From Bacteroidota bacterium (GTDB taxonomy: Bacteria; Bacteroidota; Bacteroidia; Chitinophagales; Chitinophagaceae), in NCBI GenBank assembly GCA_018266575.1, contig JAFEAE010000023.1:248001-312000 (forward strand): DNA of 64,000 nt, in the 5' to 3' direction. Below the pieces are notes generated by a model. The model worked only from the letters and a program-made list of their open reading frames with translations, did not search any database and was not told the origin of the DNA. The position numbers were made by a program, and so were the translations under genes. This document shows positions 1-7,843 of this stretch, piece by piece. How positions within the stretch are numbered: the first letter of the stretch is position 1; each line of letters begins with the position of its first letter.

Positions 1-630
1 GATTACAGCGAATTGTACATTAAGCAATTTATCAAGTACGCCGGAATTCCGGTGGTGAGTTTGGAAAGTGCGACGCTCCATCCGCTTCAATCATTGACGG
101 ATATTATTACGATACATGAAGAAATTTCAAGTCGTCAGTCCGCAATTCTTAGTCCGCGGACCGATGACCGCCGACCGAAGATCGTCTTAACATGGGCTCC
201 TCACGTAAAGCCGCTTCCACAATGTGTTGCAAATAGTTTTGCGCAATGGGTGAATGCATGGGGCAAAGCAGATTTCGTGATCACGCATCCGGAAGATTAT
301 GAACTCGATGAACAATTTACAAAAGGCGCAACGATAATACATAATCAGAACGAAGCGCTGAAAGATGCAGATTTTGTATATGTAAAAAACTGGAGCACCT
401 ATAATGATTATGGAAAAATTTATTGCAATGATCCTGAATGGATGCTCACGAATGAAAAAATAAAACTCACCAATAACGCAAAAGTGATGCATTGTTTGCC
501 CGTTCGCAGAAACGTGGAATTGAGTGATGAAGTGCTTGATAGTGCAAACAGTATTGTGACCCAACAAGCTGGAAATAGAGTTTGGGCGGCGCAGGCGGTG
601 TTGAATGAAATTTTAAAAAGTGCTAAGTAG
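1..630 (+). CDS. argF': N-acyl-L-ornithine carbamoyltransferase, 3' part
   Basis: This transcarbamylase of arginine synthesis moves the carbamoyl group of carbamoyl phosphate onto an N-acylated ornithine in the cytoplasm. The reading frame is open at the left edge of the window (codons Asp-Tyr-Ser-Glu precede the first possible TTG), so the N-terminal carbamoyl-phosphate domain is missing. Visible are the acyl-ornithine family motifs SLESATLHPLQSLTD and the late catalytic motif HCLPVRRN. The second motif separates N-acetyl/N-succinyl-ornithine enzymes from ordinary OTCase, which has HCLP with a different continuation. Bacteroidota enzymes of this type (B. fragilis ArgF') are known to use N-succinylornithine. 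The residue deciding acetyl versus succinyl lies outside the window, so the acyl group is inferred. It is followed 12 nt later by argB, which supports an operon. Confidence 0.93.
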   Translation, partial: DYSELYIKQFIKYAGIPVVSLESATLHPLQSLTDIITIHEEISSRQSAILSPRTDDRRPKIVLTWAPHVKPLPQCVANSFAQWVNAWGKADFVITHPEDYELDEQFTKGATIIHNQNEALKDADFVYVKNWSTYNDYGKIYCNDPEWMLTNEKIKLTNNAKVMHCLPVRRNVELSDEVLDSANSIVTQQAGNRVWAAQAVLNEILKSAK

Positions 631-642
631 TAAGTGACAAGT

Positions 643-1425
643 ATGGAGAGTTTATATGTTATAAAGATTGGTGGAAATATCATTGACGATGAAAAAAAAT
701 TAGCATCGTTCTTGAAAGAATTTGCGTCGGTGAAATCGAATAAAATACTTGTACACGGTGGCGGAAAACTGGCGACAAAATTAGCAGACACATTAGGCAT
801 CAAACAGGAATTGATCGATGGGCGAAGAATAACCGATGCAGAAACCTTGAAGATCGTGACGATGGTTTATGCCGGTTATATCAATAAAAATATTGTGGCG
901 CAACTGCAATCGCACGGTTGTAATGCAATCGGGTTGAGTGGTGCGGATGCAAAGATCATTATAGCACACAAAAGAGTTCATCCGACAATTGACTATGGAT
1001 TCGTCGGAGACGTTGATTCGCTCAATGCAGAACGCTTTACGCAGTTTATTGATGCAGGATTAACACCAATAATTGCGCCGATAACGAGTGATGAAAATGG
1101 CCAATTGCTGAATACGAATGCAGACACAATCGCTCAGGAAGCAGCAAAAGCGATGAGTAAAATTTATGATGTGCAATTGATCTATTCTTTTGAGAAAAGC
1201 GGTGTGCTGCTCGATGCAAATGATGATACGACGGTTATTTCTTCGATCGATAAAACCTATTATGCAACGTTGAAAGAAGAGAAGAAAATTTTCGCAGGCA
1301 TGATACCGAAGATCGATAATGCGTTTGCAGCATTAAATAGCGGCGTGAAAAAAGTGATCATCGGTAAAGCGGAAGAATTGAAATATTTAATTGAAAATAA
1401 ATCAGGAACGGCTATTGTTAATTAG
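643..1425 (+). CDS. argB: Acetylglutamate kinase (N-acylglutamate kinase)
   Basis: Cytoplasmic amino-acid-kinase-family enzyme that phosphorylates the gamma-carboxylate of an N-acylated glutamate, the second step of arginine synthesis. The protein has 260 residues, the normal family length. It opens with a KIGGN nucleotide-binding strand, has the glycine-rich VHGGGK loop near residue 40, a NADTIAQEAA segment and a final PKIDNAF motif. ATG 643 is preferred over the in-frame GTG three codons upstream, because the family begins just before the VIKIGG strand. It lies 12 nt after argF'. In Bacteroidota with a succinylornithine carbamoyltransferase, this kinase may also work on the succinylated intermediate; that is inference. 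Confidence 0.95.
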   Translation: MESLYVIKIGGNIIDDEKKLASFLKEFASVKSNKILVHGGGKLATKLADTLGIKQELIDGRRITDAETLKIVTMVYAGYINKNIVAQLQSHGCNAIGLSGADAKIIIAHKRVHPTIDYGFVGDVDSLNAERFTQFIDAGLTPIIAPITSDENGQLLNTNADTIAQEAAKAMSKIYDVQLIYSFEKSGVLLDANDDTTVISSIDKTYYATLKEEKKIFAGMIPKIDNAFAALNSGVKKVIIGKAEELKYLIENKSGTAIVN

Positions 1426-1433
1426 CGTTTAAC

Positions 1434-1466
1434 AAACCTATAAGGTTTTGAAAACCTTATAGGTTT
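1434..1466. repeat. Perfect 33-nt intergenic palindrome
   Basis: Two 16-nt arms (AAACCTATAAGGTTTT and its exact reverse complement) surround a single G, between argB and argE. A degenerate relative occurs at 37698-37723, also in a short spacer directly before a start codon. It could form a strong mRNA hairpin inside the arg operon. No U-rich tail follows, so it is not a convincing terminator. Confidence 0.85.
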
Positions 1467-1479
1467 AAAAAAATTATTC

Positions 1480-2553
1480 ATGAATAATCCGGACATAAAA
1501 AAATTACAGGAAGAGGTGATCGGTTTGTTGAAGCAACTGATCGCAACTCCTTCATTTTCCAAAGAAGAAAACGATACGGCAGAATTGATCTGTGCATTTT
1601 TTTCAAAACACCAGATACCGTTTTCAAGAGTCGGCAATAATGTATATGCGAAGAATAAACATTATGATGCTTCGAAACAAAGTATATTATTGAATTCGCA
1701 TCATGATACGGTGAAGCCGAATAAAGGATACACACATGACCCTTTCGATCCGATTGAAAAAGATGGAAAGATATTTGGATTGGGAAGCAATGATGCCGGC
1801 GGATGCCTTGTCAGCCTGATCGCAACATTCTTATATTTTTATCACCAGGAAGAGTTGAATCATAATGTAGTTTTCGCCGCCAGTGCGGAAGAAGAAATCA
1901 GCGGGGTGAATGGTATTGAATTGGTGCTTCCTTATCTCGGTAAAATTGATTTCGGTGTTGTGGGCGAACCGACAAAATTAGAAATGGCTGTTGCTGAAAG
2001 AGGATTAATGGTGATCGATTGCACTGCAAACGGTCGTTCGGGCCATGCTGCACGTAACGAAGGCGAAAATGCGTTGTACAAAGCTATTGACGATATCAAC
2101 TGGATCAGGAATTATAAATTTGAAAAAGTGAGCCCGTTGCTTGGCGAATCGCGTATGACCGTGACCGTTATAGACACGGAAAACAAGCAGCACAACGTGG
2201 TTCCATCGCAATGTAAATTTGTGATTGATGTTCGTGTAAATGAATTGTACACGTTTGATGAAATACTGGAAGCGCTAAAAAATAATTTAAAAAGCCAGTT
2301 CAAACCGAGAACTACAAGGATGAAATCAACGTCGATCGCATTAGATCATCCTTTAGTAAAAGCCGGATTAGCATTGGGAAAAGGTTATTATGGTTCGCCT
2401 ACAACATCCGACAAAGCATTGATGCCATTCCCTACCTTAAAAATGGGACCGGGCGATTCGGCAAGAAGTCATACCGCAGATGAGTATATTTATATTGATG
2501 AGATAAGAGATGGAATTGAAACGTATATTCAGTTGCTGGATGAGTTTATTTGA
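1480..2553 (+). CDS. argE: Acetylornithine deacetylase-type M20 metallohydrolase
   Basis: Zinc hydrolase of the M20 family that removes the acyl group in the arginine pathway (N-acyl-citrulline or N-acyl-ornithine, depending on the order of steps). The 357-residue protein shows the metal-ligand motif NSHHDTVKP, the bridging Asp in GLGSNDAGG, the catalytic pair in AEEEISG and a late metal His in SARSHTADEY. ATG 1480 lies just after the palindrome at 1434-1466. Because the neighbour is an acyl-ornithine carbamoyltransferase, the physiological substrate is probably N-acylcitrulline; this is inferred from context. argH follows after 72 nt. Confidence 0.9.
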   Translation: MNNPDIKKLQEEVIGLLKQLIATPSFSKEENDTAELICAFFSKHQIPFSRVGNNVYAKNKHYDASKQSILLNSHHDTVKPNKGYTHDPFDPIEKDGKIFGLGSNDAGGCLVSLIATFLYFYHQEELNHNVVFAASAEEEISGVNGIELVLPYLGKIDFGVVGEPTKLEMAVAERGLMVIDCTANGRSGHAARNEGENALYKAIDDINWIRNYKFEKVSPLLGESRMTVTVIDTENKQHNVVPSQCKFVIDVRVNELYTFDEILEALKNNLKSQFKPRTTRMKSTSIALDHPLVKAGLALGKGYYGSPTTSDKALMPFPTLKMGPGDSARSHTADEYIYIDEIRDGIETYIQLLDEFI

Positions 2554-2559
2554 ACACGC

Positions 2560-2618
2560 TAGACGCACAACGCTTAATGCACAACGCAGCGTTAAGCTTT
2601 AAGCGTTCGGCATTAAGC
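2560..2618. repeat. Degenerate inverted repeat spacer (ttaagc/gcttaa)
   Basis: The argE-argH spacer is built from permuted copies of CGCTTAA, GCACAACGC and GCGTTAAGC, which can fold back on each other. It resembles the other degenerate intergenic repeats in this genome. No promoter or terminator is clear. Confidence 0.5.
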
Positions 2619-2625
2619 ATATAAT

Positions 2626-3927
2626 ATGAAATTGTGGAATAAAGACAACACCAACACTTCGCAACTCGTGGAAACCTTTACAGTAGGACGTGACAAGGAG
2701 TTTGATATTTTATTGGCCGAGCATGATGTGCTCGGTTCATTAGCGCATACGCAAATGCTGGAAAGTGTTGGATTATTAAGTAAAGAAGAATTGACAGCAA
2801 TCCAAAAAGAGCTAAAAAATATTTTAGACGAGATTCACCATTCACAATTCACCATTGACAAAGACGCCGAAGATATTCATTCACAGATCGAGATGATACT
2901 GACGCAACGCATTGGTGAAGCTGGAAAAAAAATTCATAGTGGAAGAAGCCGTAATGACCAGGTGGCCGTGGATATCAAATTGTATTTACGTTCGGAAATT
3001 CAAAAAATAAAAGAAGAAGTAAAAAACTTATTTGAGTTATTAATTACTCAAAGCGAAAAATACAAAGACAAATTATTACCCGGCTATACTCATTTGCAAA
3101 TTGCGATGCCTTCATCATTTGGATTATGGTTTGGTGCTTATGCGGAAAGCCTGGTGGATGATATGGAATTACTGGCAGCGGCTTATCATATCACTAATAA
3201 AAATCCGCTGGGAAGTGGAGCGGGTTATGGATCTTCCTTTCCGCTGAACAGAACGATGACAACAGAACTACTTCATTTTGAAACACTGAACTATAATTCG
3301 GTGTATGCACAAATGAGCCGTGGGAAAACAGAAAAATCACTTTCGTTCGCATTAAGCAGCATTGCATCAACGCTTGGTAAATTGTCGATGGATGCATGTT
3401 TGTATATCAACCAGAATTTTGGTTTCATTTCTTTTCCGAACGAGTTGACGACCGGCAGCAGTATCATGCCGCATAAAAAAAATCCCGATGTATTTGAACT
3501 GATCCGTGCGAAATGCGGCCGTATTCAATCTGCGCCGAATGAACTGACTATGCTCATTAATAATCTTCCGTCAGGTTATCATCGCGACCTTCAATTGACG
3601 AAAGAAATTTTATTTCCTGCAATTGAAGAATTGAAAGCTTGTTTACAAATTGCACAATTGATGTTATCCAATATTATCATCAAAGACAATTTGCTTGATG
3701 ATGAAAAGTATAAATATATTTTCAGTGTGGAAGCCGTGAATGAATTAGTGAACAAAGGCGTTTCATTCCGCGATGCTTATAAGCAAGTGGGCAATCAGAT
3801 TGATAAAGGCGAATTTCATTTCGATTATAAAAAACAATTGCATCACACACACGAAGGCAGCATCGGTAATTTATGCAACGACAAGATCGAATCGCAAATG
3901 AAAACAGTGCTTACAAAATTTGATTAA
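2626..3927 (+). CDS. argH: Argininosuccinate lyase
   Basis: Last enzyme of arginine synthesis, cleaving argininosuccinate to arginine and fumarate. It is cytoplasmic and works as a tetramer of the fumarase/aspartase superfamily. The 433-residue protein carries the family signature GSSIMPHKKNPD, the HSGRSRNDQV region after residue 100 and the TGSS loop with the catalytic serine. The N-terminal MKLWNKDNT matches the usual start in this phylum. It is the last gene of the visible arg operon. No terminator was recognised after it, and an AT-rich 75-nt gap leads to the next gene. Confidence 0.97.
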   Translation: MKLWNKDNTNTSQLVETFTVGRDKEFDILLAEHDVLGSLAHTQMLESVGLLSKEELTAIQKELKNILDEIHHSQFTIDKDAEDIHSQIEMILTQRIGEAGKKIHSGRSRNDQVAVDIKLYLRSEIQKIKEEVKNLFELLITQSEKYKDKLLPGYTHLQIAMPSSFGLWFGAYAESLVDDMELLAAAYHITNKNPLGSGAGYGSSFPLNRTMTTELLHFETLNYNSVYAQMSRGKTEKSLSFALSSIASTLGKLSMDACLYINQNFGFISFPNELTTGSSIMPHKKNPDVFELIRAKCGRIQSAPNELTMLINNLPSGYHRDLQLTKEILFPAIEELKACLQIAQLMLSNIIIKDNLLDDEKYKYIFSVEAVNELVNKGVSFRDAYKQVGNQIDKGEFHFDYKKQLHHTHEGSIGNLCNDKIESQMKTVLTKFD

Positions 3928-4002
3928 CAAATCATTATTTTGGTTGTGTTAATCCCTACTTACTGAAATTCTTTATCAGTAACTTTAAATATAAATTTTG
4001 CC

Positions 4003-4491
4003 ATGAAAAAGCTTTCAGCAATCATCACCTTGTCACTGCTATCTTTCATGTGCATCCACACCGCATCCGCCCAGGATGATAAACAAAGCAAAGAACAAAA
4101 AATAGAAGCAGCTATAAAAGAAAAAGTGGAGTCGAAACGATATGCGTTTATCGCCCAAACTGCAATTCCAATGGGCATGCGCATAAGGCAGCTCACATCT
4201 GATTACGAATTAAAAGTAAGCAACGATACACTCGAAGCATACTTACCTTATTTCGGTCGCGCTTACACTGCAACGATCGGTTCTTCAGACGATGGAATTA
4301 ATTTTAAAACAACAGATTTTACATACACATCTACTTCCCGGAAAAAAGGCGGATGGAATATCACAATCGTTCCAAAAAAATCAGGCGATACACGCCAGTT
4401 AATTCTCTCTATTACTTCCACCGGTTACGCAAGTTTGCAGGTGAACAGCAATAACAAGCAAACGATTTCTTTTAACGGATATATTAAGTGA
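4003..4491 (+). CDS. DUF4251 secreted protein
   Basis: A 162-residue exported protein of the DUF4251 family, common in Bacteroidota and of unknown function. A signal peptide of about 23 residues ends at TASAQ and is followed by a charged linker (DDKQSKEQKIEAAIKEK). The body has the family's features: KVESKRYAF, a GRAY motif near an acidic turn and a final repeat of beta strands with ISFNGYI. It is probably periplasmic or associated with the outer membrane. The downstream neighbour is convergent, and the 178-nt gap contains only degenerate TACGAT and TTGACAG repeat motifs. Confidence 0.8.
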   Translation: MKKLSAIITLSLLSFMCIHTASAQDDKQSKEQKIEAAIKEKVESKRYAFIAQTAIPMGMRIRQLTSDYELKVSNDTLEAYLPYFGRAYTATIGSSDDGINFKTTDFTYTSTSRKKGGWNITIVPKKSGDTRQLILSITSTGYASLQVNSNNKQTISFNGYIK

Positions 4492-4669
4492 GCAGAATGT
4501 ACGATGTGAGATTTACGATATACGATTTCTGAGGAATAGCTTTCAGTCCTCGGTTGACAGTCGTCAGTTCTGAAAATCAAACTTTCCTTTCTAATTTATT
4601 ATTCCTTATTTGTCATTTCTTATTTCTTGTTATCTATCCAATCCATAGTTCATAACTCATACTTCCTGC

Positions 4670-5968
4670 TTATTTCAACTCTTTCGTATCCACTCTCGAA
4701 GGCGTATCTTTTCCGGCAACAATTGAAGTAGAACTGACTGCGATAGCTTTAATAATCTCAGACATGTTTTTCATATCGAGCGTCCCGATCTCATCACTTG
4801 GTTTGTGATAATTCGGCTCATCGTTTGGCGGTTCTTCCATTTTTGACGTGGAGATCGTATGAGCAGGAACACCTTGCCTGGCAAGGGTTGCATTGTCAGA
4901 TCTATAAAAAAGTTCTTGGGGTGTATACGGATCAGGATAAAATTTGAATTTACTTCCTTCTAAATTTTTCTCCAGGATCTTTCCCATATCGGTTTTTTCA
5001 TAACCTGTTATATAAGCAGAATTTCTTCCCCATTTACTTTCTGTTCCTATCATTTCAATATTGAACATCGCAGCCACTTTTGCAGGATCATATTGTTCAG
5101 AAAAATATCTCGATCCATAACCACCAATTTCTTCGGCGGTGAATGCAACAAAAACTATTGTGCGTTCATTATTATCTAACTGTTTAAAATATTTTGCAAG
5201 CATGATTACTGCAGTTGTTCCCGATGCATCATCATTAGCGCCGTTATAAATAGAGTCGCCCTTTGCATCAGGTTTTCCAATTCCCAAATGATCATAATGC
5301 CCGGAAAAGATCACAAATTCATTTCGCTTCGTTTTACCGGGCAATATCCCAACTACGTTTGCCAATTTTAATTTTGAAACCTCATGTTTTATTTCAATTT
5401 CATATTTTTTTGGGTTGAGTGCAGTTAAAATAAAAATCGTGCTTCTTGGTTTGCTGAAAGTCGGGCGTTTGTAAGAAGACATATTCCGCATTTGTTTTGC
5501 AAATGATGTATCTACCAATACCAAATAGCTTTTTTCGCTCCGGATATATTTGAATGCCTGCTCATTAAAATTATCCCCTTGTTTTATAAATGCTTTGACA
5601 TATCCGCTGTCTTCGTTTATATACAATTCAGGATTTGATGTAAACGCCACTATATTTTTTGTAGCGATCGTATCACTATCAAACCTTGCTTTTGCAGAAA
5701 TAAACTTCGTTTTGGTAAGATAAAAATCCTGCAGGTAAGTGCCGCTGTTGTTCGGAGTTTCCAGGCCAATTGTTTTAAATTCTTTCGCAATAAAATCTGC
5801 TGCCCTGTCAATTGCAGGTGTAAATGTTTTTCTTCCCTGCATTTCATCGGACGATAATATTTTTTCTATCCGTTCAACTTCCGTTGCATTAATGATCTTA
5901 TCAATATCCTGGCTAAAAACAAAAAAGGTTATTGACATCAATAACCCTGTCAAGAAATATCTTTTCAT
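4670..5968 (-). CDS. M28 family zinc peptidase, secreted
   Basis: A predicted exported aminopeptidase-like metallopeptidase of 432 residues. A signal peptide (MKRYFLTGLLMSITFFVFS) is followed by an N-terminal segment with an inserted region that may be PA-like, at roughly residues 100-200. The M28 catalytic domain contains the zinc ligands in FSGHYDHLG, GANDDASG and FTAEEIGGYGS, plus HKPSDE near the C-terminus. It probably cleaves peptides in the periplasm or outside the cell. The LytTR regulator gene lies 68 nt upstream on the same strand, so the two may be cotranscribed. Confidence 0.88.
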   Translation of the reverse strand: MKRYFLTGLLMSITFFVFSQDIDKIINATEVERIEKILSSDEMQGRKTFTPAIDRAADFIAKEFKTIGLETPNNSGTYLQDFYLTKTKFISAKARFDSDTIATKNIVAFTSNPELYINEDSGYVKAFIKQGDNFNEQAFKYIRSEKSYLVLVDTSFAKQMRNMSSYKRPTFSKPRSTIFILTALNPKKYEIEIKHEVSKLKLANVVGILPGKTKRNEFVIFSGHYDHLGIGKPDAKGDSIYNGANDDASGTTAVIMLAKYFKQLDNNERTIVFVAFTAEEIGGYGSRYFSEQYDPAKVAAMFNIEMIGTESKWGRNSAYITGYEKTDMGKILEKNLEGSKFKFYPDPYTPQELFYRSDNATLARQGVPAHTISTSKMEEPPNDEPNYHKPSDEIGTLDMKNMSEIIKAIAVSSTSIVAGKDTPSRVDTKELK

Positions 5969-6036
5969 ACTATTGCTATAAAATTTCTTACCAAAATTTT
6001 TAAATTATCAAATCGGCACATTATCAAATTATCACA

Positions 6037-6771
6037 TTACAAACTCATCATTTCTTTAAACTTCACGGTTTGCCTTCTGCTTACTTCAATTTTTTCGCCC
6101 CCTTTTAGTTCCAGTAATAACCCGCCGTTGAAATAAGGTTCTATTTTTTCAATCAACCGCAGGTTAACAATATGCTTCCTGTTTGCCCTAAAAAAAATTT
6201 TTTCATCCAGTCTTTCTTCTAATGCATTCAGCGATTTTAATATTAAAGGTTTATTCGGGCCGAAATAAACTTTCGCATAATTACCCACACTTTCAAACAA
6301 GCGGATATCTGAAAGTTTTACAAACCAGCAACGTTCGCCGTCTTTCACAAAAACCTGGTCGTGTTCATCCAAAATACTTCTGTTCGTTGATACTTCATGT
6401 TCATGTATCGGCTCTTTATCTTCATCCACATGCAATTTCTGAATGGCATCAGCGAGGCGTTTCGGTTCAACAGGTTTCAATAAATAATCAAGCGCATTTA
6501 CTTCAAACGCCTTCAATGCATATTCATCATAAGCAGTTGTAAAAATTACGCTTGGTGCTTTATCCAATTCAGCAAGCATATCAAATCCCGTTTTGCCGGG
6601 CATCTGTATATCCAAAAAAATAAGATCTGGATTAAGGCTGTCAATTTTTTCAATGCCTTCTGCAGAATTAGCTGCTTCAGCGATCACTTCGATCTCAGGA
6701 AAATCCATCAACAGCTTTTTCAGTTCATTTCTTGCCAGGCGTTCATCGTCTATAATAATCGTTTTGATCAT
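6037..6771 (-). CDS. LytTR-family response regulator
   Basis: Cytoplasmic DNA-binding response regulator of the LytR/AlgR class, 244 residues. The receiver domain (1-120) has the acidic pocket IIDDE, the phosphoacceptor Asp54 in FLDIQMPG, a TTAYD switch region and the KPVEP lysine loop. The LytTR DNA-binding domain occupies about 140-244 with FVKDGERCWFV, SVGNYAKVYF and a terminal SRRQTVKFK. No LytS-like histidine kinase adjoins it, so its partner is elsewhere or lost. Two inverted repeats directly upstream (6812-6844) could be a self-regulatory site. Confidence 0.93.
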   Translation of the reverse strand: MIKTIIIDDERLARNELKKLLMDFPEIEVIAEAANSAEGIEKIDSLNPDLIFLDIQMPGKTGFDMLAELDKAPSVIFTTAYDEYALKAFEVNALDYLLKPVEPKRLADAIQKLHVDEDKEPIHEHEVSTNRSILDEHDQVFVKDGERCWFVKLSDIRLFESVGNYAKVYFGPNKPLILKSLNALEERLDEKIFFRANRKHIVNLRLIEKIEPYFNGGLLLELKGGEKIEVSRRQTVKFKEMMSL

Positions 6772-6811
6772 GGTGATTATTTTTTATCGAATTGATTTGA
6801 ATTCTTTATAT

Positions 6812-6844
6812 GATCCCTAAGGATCTTTCGCTAATGTAGCGAAA
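6812..6844. promoter_or_regulatory. Two inverted repeats upstream of LytTR regulator
   Basis: Reading the plus strand, GATCCCTAAGGATC (6812-6825) is directly followed by TTTCGCTA-ATG-TAGCGAAA (6826-6844). The repeats lie 41-73 nt before the regulator's start codon. LytTR proteins bind paired direct or inverted sites, so an autoregulatory operator is a reasonable inference, not shown. Confidence 0.45.
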
Positions 6845-6924
6845 ATGGGCATATATCGATACATAAAATGATTACCGGTAAACAGAAGACAAAAGAGGGA
6901 AACCACGGGAGCTACAAAAGTAAA

Positions 6925-6948
6925 GGCCAGTCCTAGACAAGACCGGCC
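6925..6948 (-). terminator. Intrinsic terminator after the 160-aa secreted protein gene
   Basis: On the minus strand GGCCGGTC and GACTGGCC form an 8-bp stem with one G-U pair and an 8-nt loop, followed by TTTACTTTTG. It lies about 95 nt after the stop of the gene at 7043-7525. Confidence 0.7.
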
Positions 6949-7042
6949 GTTGTTGATCGTACCCTTTAAAACTAAACTTTAAATTATTTTTGAGCTATTC
7001 TTCTTATAACTTTCTTTTCAAATACAAACTACTTAACGATTA

Positions 7043-7525
7043 TTAATTACTACATGCCAACAATGCCATTTGCGATTGCGTAAGGCGAACAACAACTATA
7101 TTTGAATATTTACTTTTTGAATTCATGTCAACGATTTTCAGCCTGTAATACACTTTCCCTTTGTTCACGAAATTGGTGTTATTGGGAAAACTGTATTGTT
7201 TCTCTCCATTACTATTCTCATCAGTAAAAATTATTCCACTATCATCGAATGATTTTCCGTCAATGCTGTGTTGAATGATGTAATGACTTGTATTTTTTTC
7301 TGCATTGATAACCCAGTTGACCATTATCTTTTTACCTGTTAACTGCGCATCGAAAGAAACCAGGTTTGCCGGAACAATAGTATTATTGATTTTTTTTGTT
7401 TTTGTTGCCCCCTGCAATTGCGCATGAGCAGAAACAGAACCGAAGTAAATGATGCCGGCTATAGCAATCATCCTTACTTTGAAGAGTAGACGATTTGTTT
7501 TCTTTGTGGGGCACCAATTCTGCAT
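7043..7525 (-). CDS. Small secreted protein with fibronectin-like strand pattern
   Basis: A 160-residue exported protein of unknown function. The signal segment (MIAIAGIIYFGSVSAHAQ) suggests that the start could be the internal ATG at 7471 instead of 7525. The mature part reads like the fibronectin-type beta domain often found near the C-terminus of Bacteroidota surface proteins: VNWVINAEKNTSHYIIQ, a 'FSFPNN'-like turn and YYRLKIVDMNSKSKYSNIVV. The usual type IX secretion tail is missing after it, so it resembles a detached surface-protein module. The preceding gene on this strand is atpA, but a strong terminator separates them. Confidence 0.6.
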   Translation of the reverse strand: MQNWCPTKKTNRLLFKVRMIAIAGIIYFGSVSAHAQLQGATKTKKINNTIVPANLVSFDAQLTGKKIMVNWVINAEKNTSHYIIQHSIDGKSFDDSGIIFTDENSNGEKQYSFPNNTNFVNKGKVYYRLKIVDMNSKSKYSNIVVVRLTQSQMALLACSN

Positions 7526-7843
7526 AAAAAATATTTCGGTATAGGGTATAATTTGTTATTATAGTTACCCATAATCAATTGGAAAAATGACCGATTTTAC
7601 GAGGATTGGAACTAAAGAATATAAACAGGAAAAAGGTAATTAAAACTAATAAGGAGAATTGGAGATAGTTGGTTGATCCGAAGGATTGGGCACGTGTTAT
7701 TGATGACACAAAGATTACATCCGTTTTTGAATAATGCAAGCAATTTGCAAAAAAAAAATTAAAATATTTTGAAGAAGAAATTTGTATAAAAGCAAAGCCC
7801 CTCGAAATGAGGGGCTTGTGCATGTATAAAGTAACTGGAATTA
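7526..7843. other. 318-nt gene-free stretch between atpA and the secreted protein
   Basis: AT-rich spacer. The only clear content is the ATP synthase operon terminator at 7795-7817. A possible minus-strand frame here is hydrophobic low-complexity sequence with no family resemblance. No gamma subunit gene (atpG) is present at this position. Confidence 0.7.
7795..7817 (-). terminator. Terminator of the ATP synthase operon
   Basis: Perfect 9-bp stem AAGCCCCTC/GAGGGGCTT with a 5-nt loop. On the minus strand it is followed by TTTGCTTTTATAC. It begins 27 nt after the atpA stop codon, so the operon ends with atpA. Confidence 0.9.

Noticed and set aside
3930..4002. Promoter box before the DUF4251 gene (TAAATTTTG-like)
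   Set aside because: Spacing inside the box is off by one and it would lie too close to the ATG.
7575..7823. Hydrophobic 82-codon frame after atpA, considered as a remnant of atpG
   Set aside because: It shows none of the gamma-subunit N- or C-terminal helices, and its 5' part is the terminator hairpin.
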